A stretch of DNA of 64,000 bases, taken from positions 186,001-250,000 of the forward strand of contig NZ_JALJRW010000001.1 of NCBI RefSeq assembly GCF_024519465.1, in the 5' to 3' direction. Both the position numbers and the translations under genes were made by a program. Below are positions 61,285-64,000 of the stretch, in pieces. Source of the DNA: Stenotrophomonas sp. Ste86 (GTDB taxonomy: Bacteria > Pseudomonadota > Gammaproteobacteria > Xanthomonadales > Xanthomonadaceae). A model generated the notes under the pieces. The model made no database searches. It saw only the letters and a program-made list of their open reading frames with translations, and was not told the DNA's origin. Numbering within the stretch: position 1 is the first letter of the stretch; every line of letters begins with the position of its first letter.

Positions 61285-61493
61285 GCTTCGGCCACCCGCA
61301 ACGCACCCGGCTCGACCCCGGCCGCGCGCAGCTCGCGGCCGACGATCTCCTGGTAACTCATCCCGGGATTCATCTCGCACAGCATCCCGATCTTGATCCA
61401 GAAGCCGGCCTGGGCATTGATCGAGCGGCCGGACACACCACTGGCGCGGCGCAGGTTGTCGTGCAGTTCGTCGTCGATGTTGACGATGCCCAT
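61281..61493 (-). CDS. ParD-like family protein (antitoxin-like)
   Basis: A 70-residue protein of the ParD-like family: IVNIDDELHDNLRRASGVSG, RSINAQAGFWIKIGMLCEMN, PGMSYQEIVGRELRAAGVEP. It resembles the ribbon-helix-helix antitoxins (beta strand VNIDDELH, then helices), which bind DNA as dimers. There is no ParE-type toxin beside it; instead it is coupled by a four-base overlap to the methionine aminopeptidase gene. An 11-bp phased repeat lies just upstream and could be its operator. Function unknown. Confidence 0.85.
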   Translation of the reverse strand: MGIVNIDDELHDNLRRASGVSGRSINAQAGFWIKIGMLCEMNPGMSYQEIVGRELRAAGVEPGALRVAEA

Positions 61494-61504
61494 GGGGATG
61501 CCCT

Positions 61505-61548
61505 GGATACGAAGAATATACGCATCATATACGCTTCATATATTCACT
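61505..61548. promoter_or_regulatory. Phased 11-bp repeats upstream of the ParD-like gene
   Basis: On the plus strand ATATACGCATC (61516-61526) and ATATACGCTTC (61527-61537) are successive 11-bp units, followed by ATATATTCACT (61538-61548) and preceded by a weak unit GGATACGAAGA (61505-61515). Ribbon-helix-helix antitoxins often bind tandem sites at this spacing. They start 12 bp from the ParD-like start codon. Confidence 0.62.
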
Positions 61549-61562
61549 GCCAACATTGTTGC

Positions 61563-61994
61563 TTACGCGGTGTACGCCGTCGCCTCGATCTCGAACAGCA
61601 TCCCGTCCAGTGCCAGTCGCGGTACCGGGATCAACGTACAGGTCGGGGCACGCCCCAATGGCCAGCGCCGACCGATCTGATCGGACAGGATGCCCAAACG
61701 GTCCTGATCGTGATCAACCACCAGCACCGTGAGCTTGGCCACGTCGGCCAAGCTGGCCCCGGCCGACGCCAGCGCCAGGCTCAGGTTGTCCAGCGCCTGG
61801 GCGACCTGCGCCTCGAAGCGGGGCGACAACGCGCCATCGGCGGTCTCCCCGCCCTGCCCGGCGATATGGATCACGCGGGCCGGCAGGCGCACCACCGCCA
61901 CATGCGAATAGCCATTCGCGCTCGGGTCGTAAAGGCCGGATGGATTGATGAAGCCGAACAGGCCGGCGGGCGCGACAGGGGTATCGATCAACAT
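61563..61994 (-). CDS. Rid family protein
   Basis: A 143-residue Rid-family protein: NPSGLYDPSANGYSHVAVVR, HIAGQGGETADGALSPRFEA, QVAQALDNLSLALASAGASL, ADVAKLTVLVVDHDQDRLGI, and LIPVPRLALDGMLFEIEATA at the end. The P-x-R near the end (PVPRL) places the catalytic-type arginine, so deaminase activity is plausible. It is the second Rid protein of the window and sits upstream of the ParD-like gene on the same strand. Confidence 0.88.
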   Translation of the reverse strand: MLIDTPVAPAGLFGFINPSGLYDPSANGYSHVAVVRLPARVIHIAGQGGETADGALSPRFEAQVAQALDNLSLALASAGASLADVAKLTVLVVDHDQDRLGILSDQIGRRWPLGRAPTCTLIPVPRLALDGMLFEIEATAYTA

Positions 61995-62171
61995 GGGGGA
62001 AGACTTGGTCAGGGAGTGAGTTCGCAGTCTCGTGCCTCAACCTCGGTTGAGGTCAACGCAGCGCATTGCAACGCTGCGGTGCAGTCATGGATGATTCGAG
62101 CACTCCCGGCCATCCGCGCGGGTCGTACGCCCGCCAAAGCACGTTCACGAAGAACCCCACGGGAGCTCAGG

Positions 62172-62747
62172 ATGAGAATTGTCTGGACTGCACTGCTGTT
62201 GCTGGTCGCCCTGCCCTGCCTGGCCGGGCCGCAAAACCTCAAGGAAAGCGCCACGCTCAAGCCCGACGAAGGGCTGCTGATCACCACCAGCCACTGCCCG
62301 GATAACACCTTCGGCATGCAGTTGTACGCGCCTGGCACCTCGGCCAAGGGGCTGATCGGCCCGTACCGTTTCAAGGGTGTGATCGTCTGCAACGAGCCCA
62401 CCACCTCGCTGCGGATCAAGGCCGGGCGCTATTACATCGGACTGCTGTTCTACCGGCAGGGTCAGACCTTGGCCCTGGACGAGGCCGATGCCCCACACAT
62501 CACGATCGAGGCCGGCAAGGCCACCTACATTGGCGATGTGTACGTCGTGACGGGCGAGCCGAACCAGCAGGATGCCCGCCGGGTGACGGCGCACGACTTG
62601 GCGTTCACCGACCGTCGGGATGACGCCCACGCCGTGTTGGAGCGAGACTACCCCTGGCTGCTGCCGCGCTACCCGTTCGTGGTGTCACTGCCGCAGAACG
62701 CAACGATCATCTCGACGTCCAGTGAGGGCCAGAGGTCCCCGCCTTGA
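62172..62747 (+). CDS. Secreted protein of unknown function
   Basis: A 191-residue exported protein with a signal peptide (RIVWTALLLLVALPCLAGP). The mature part, beta-rich, contains LLITTSHCPDNTFGMQLYAP, SLRIKAGRYYIGLLFYRQG, and ITIEAGKATYIGDVYVVTGE; the R-I-K-A-G-x-Y and ATYIGDVYV pattern recalls small DUF2846-like lipid-anchored proteins, but the match is loose. GGAG lies 7 bases before the ATG at 62172. It is convergent with the cation transporter gene. Confidence 0.62.
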   Translation: MRIVWTALLLLVALPCLAGPQNLKESATLKPDEGLLITTSHCPDNTFGMQLYAPGTSAKGLIGPYRFKGVIVCNEPTTSLRIKAGRYYIGLLFYRQGQTLALDEADAPHITIEAGKATYIGDVYVVTGEPNQQDARRVTAHDLAFTDRRDDAHAVLERDYPWLLPRYPFVVSLPQNATIISTSSEGQRSPP

Positions 62748-62762
62748 GCGCTGCGCGCCGAA

Positions 62763-63665
62763 TCAGGTCCAGGCCGGATCGGCCGTGAAATCGATGGTCA
62801 ACCAGAACTCGCTGCCGCGCGCGTCCAACCGTTCGGCGATCTCGTCACGCAATGCATCCACGTTGCCGATGCTGCCGATCACGGTCTCCGGATGGGTCAG
62901 GATGTGGATCTCGACGAAGCGCATGCGCCCCATCTTGGCCACGTGGCTGGTGAAATCCAGATAGCCGTGTTCGGCCACGAAGTCCTTCATCACTGCCTGC
63001 ACGCGCGCGTCCAGCGTATCCGGCGCCACCTGCAGCACCTCGCGCATGGCCTTCCACGCACTGCGCAACGGCACCGGCAGCACCGCCACGCTGATCGCCG
63101 CCAACACCAGCGGGTCCAGGTAGGGAATCCAGTGTGCGTGCGTGCCATCGCGCAGCAGCAGCGCGATCGCAAACGCCAGCACCACCGCCAGGCTCATCAG
63201 ACCGCTCAACAGCCAGGCGCGTACGTCCAGCCACAACAGCGCCGATTTCAGCTGCTGCGCGCGGGCACGCACGAACGCGGCCATGCCCAGGTTGCTCACG
63301 CACAATACGGCCGCCCACAGCAACGCGGGGCCGGCCTTGACCTCATGCCCGCCGGTGGTCAGCCCGATGATCGAATTGGCCAGCGCATAGATGCAGGCCA
63401 GCGACAGGATCGCCCCGCCCAAAGCCTCCACCATCGGTTCAAGGTGCCAGTACCCGTACTGGAAGCGCGGGCTTTCCTCCCGCGCCACCAGCCGCAGCAC
63501 CGACAGCGCCACCAGGGTCAGGGCCACGTCGACCAGGCTGTAGACGCCGTCGAACAGAATGGCCTGCGACCCCACCAGCAGGCCACCGACAAAGCCGATG
63601 GCGCTGACCGCCATCGTTACCCCGATGGAAAACGTGAGGACCCGCTGCTCGCGTGCTGTATCCAT
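62763..63665 (-). CDS. Cation diffusion facilitator family transporter
   Basis: A 300-residue CDF-type transporter. Six membrane segments are followed by a cytosolic domain with RFVEIHILTHPETVIG and LTIDFTADP. Membrane segment II reads SQAILFDGVYSLVDVALTLV and segment V WLDVRAWLLSGLMSLAVVL; the D/H-x3-D metal motifs of the best-known zinc exporters are only partly kept, as in the COG3965 subgroup. It would export divalent metal ions in exchange for protons, though the altered sites leave the ion open. The decarboxylase fragment lies upstream on the same strand. Confidence 0.85.
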   Translation of the reverse strand: MDTAREQRVLTFSIGVTMAVSAIGFVGGLLVGSQAILFDGVYSLVDVALTLVALSVLRLVAREESPRFQYGYWHLEPMVEALGGAILSLACIYALANSIIGLTTGGHEVKAGPALLWAAVLCVSNLGMAAFVRARAQQLKSALLWLDVRAWLLSGLMSLAVVLAFAIALLLRDGTHAHWIPYLDPLVLAAISVAVLPVPLRSAWKAMREVLQVAPDTLDARVQAVMKDFVAEHGYLDFTSHVAKMGRMRFVEIHILTHPETVIGSIGNVDALRDEIAERLDARGSEFWLTIDFTADPAWT

Positions 63666-63693
63666 CGCTTGCCGAGGGTCCGGCGCGCAGGCG

Positions 63694-64000
63694 TCAGACC
63701 TTCAGCACCTCCACCTTGTAGCCTGGCACGTCGCCGTCGCGGTCGATGATAAGCCCGTGCACGTCCGACTCGAAGCCCGGGAAGCGCGCGTTCTGCTCGC
63801 GGGCGATGCGCAGCGACTGGATGATCGGCTCATCGCTGGCGCCGAAACGCTCGCCCGGCATGATCGTCGGGATGCCCGGCGGGTACGGCACCAGCATGGT
63901 GCCGGCGATGCGCCCGCTGATCTGCTCGATGTCCACCCGCTCGATCTGCCCACGCACCAGGTGGTCGTACGCCTCGGCCGGGGTCATCACCGGCTCGGGC
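63694..64000 (-). CDS. Orn/Lys/Arg decarboxylase, C-terminal part (runs off right edge)
   Basis: The visible 102 codons are the C-terminal domain of a fold-type I, PLP-dependent ornithine/lysine/arginine decarboxylase. Typical marks are MTPAEAYDHLVRGQIERVDI, then the diagnostic PYPPGIPTIMPGERFG and SDVHGLIIDRDGDVPGYKVE. The PLP domain with its lysine is outside the window, so the substrate cannot be settled; the C-terminal type is the constitutive LdcC/SpeC form. The enzyme makes cadaverine or putrescine and supports acid tolerance. Confidence 0.88.
   Translation of the reverse strand, partial: PEPVMTPAEAYDHLVRGQIERVDIEQISGRIAGTMLVPYPPGIPTIMPGERFGASDEPIIQSLRIAREQNARFPGFESDVHGLIIDRDGDVPGYKVEVLKV

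Noticed and set aside
61281..61493. The ParD-like gene considered as half of a classical ParDE toxin-antitoxin pair
   Set aside because: No ParE/RelE-like gene lies on either side; the partner is a complete methionine aminopeptidase.

Overview
This is a gene-dense, high-GC stretch of a gammaproteobacterial chromosome, most likely Stenotrophomonas or a close relative in the Xanthomonadaceae. The evidence is the GTAG-headed palindromic repeats of the SMAG type known from Stenotrophomonas maltophilia, a LexA box of the Xylella/xanthomonad form (TTAG-N6-TACTA) in front of an imuA-imuB-dnaE2 cassette, a large TonB-dependent receptor next to sapC, an alpha-amino acid ester hydrolase-like enzyme, and an lldR-lldD-dld lactate cluster. 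No phage, insertion sequence, integron, CRISPR array, tRNA or rRNA was seen. The two ends cut through an AraC-type regulator (left) and a pyridoxal-phosphate amino acid decarboxylase (right).

Layout. 1-1275: 5' part of an AraC-type regulator on the minus strand, then a long gene-free stretch carrying phased direct repeats and hairpins. 1276-13069: a complete tad (tight adherence / Flp pilus) locus in one direction: flp pilin, prepilin peptidase, TadE-like pseudopilin, cpaB, secretin cpaC, tadZ/cpaE, tadA/cpaF, tadB, tadC, tadD, a DUF3613 protein and a TadG-like protein; most junctions are tight or overlapping, and a DUF2968 protein follows. 13998-24553: a decayed serine-hydrolase gene, small secreted proteins, a GNAT acetyltransferase, an AraC regulator, a LysE exporter, a TonB-dependent receptor with SapC, a CDP-diglyceride hydrolase-like lipoprotein, a DUF1543 protein and an I78-type peptidase inhibitor.

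24611-31609: respiratory lactate oxidation (lldR-lldD-dld, with two identical operator-like palindromes upstream), a glyoxalase-fold/MgtC pair, and a divergent SDR / old yellow enzyme pair. 31610-44426: SMAG repeats, a large secreted protein of unknown function, the ester hydrolase, a NTF2-like/MFS pair divergent from a LysR regulator, a GH3 beta-glucosidase with an unusual N-terminal extension, an HxlR regulator divergent from an MFS exporter with a mirrored operator, and an AraC regulator. 44336-50703: a sterol-desaturase-type membrane hydroxylase and the SOS mutagenesis cassette. 50822-64000: housekeeping and accessory genes (PLP homeostasis protein, an AsmA/DUF748-like protein bracketed by inverted SMAG pairs, two Rid proteins, LysR and HxlR regulators each divergent from a target, a GST, a LytS/LytTR two-component pair, methionine aminopeptidase paired with a ParD-like protein, a cation diffusion facilitator and the decarboxylase fragment).

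The recurring design is a local regulator divergent from one target gene, with a visible palindrome between them. I see no large unknown multi-gene system. The features most worth follow-up are the ParD-like/methionine aminopeptidase pair with its 11-bp phased repeats, the degenerate nuclease-like domain on the GH3 enzyme, the phased repeats upstream of the pilus locus, and the paired repeats around single genes.
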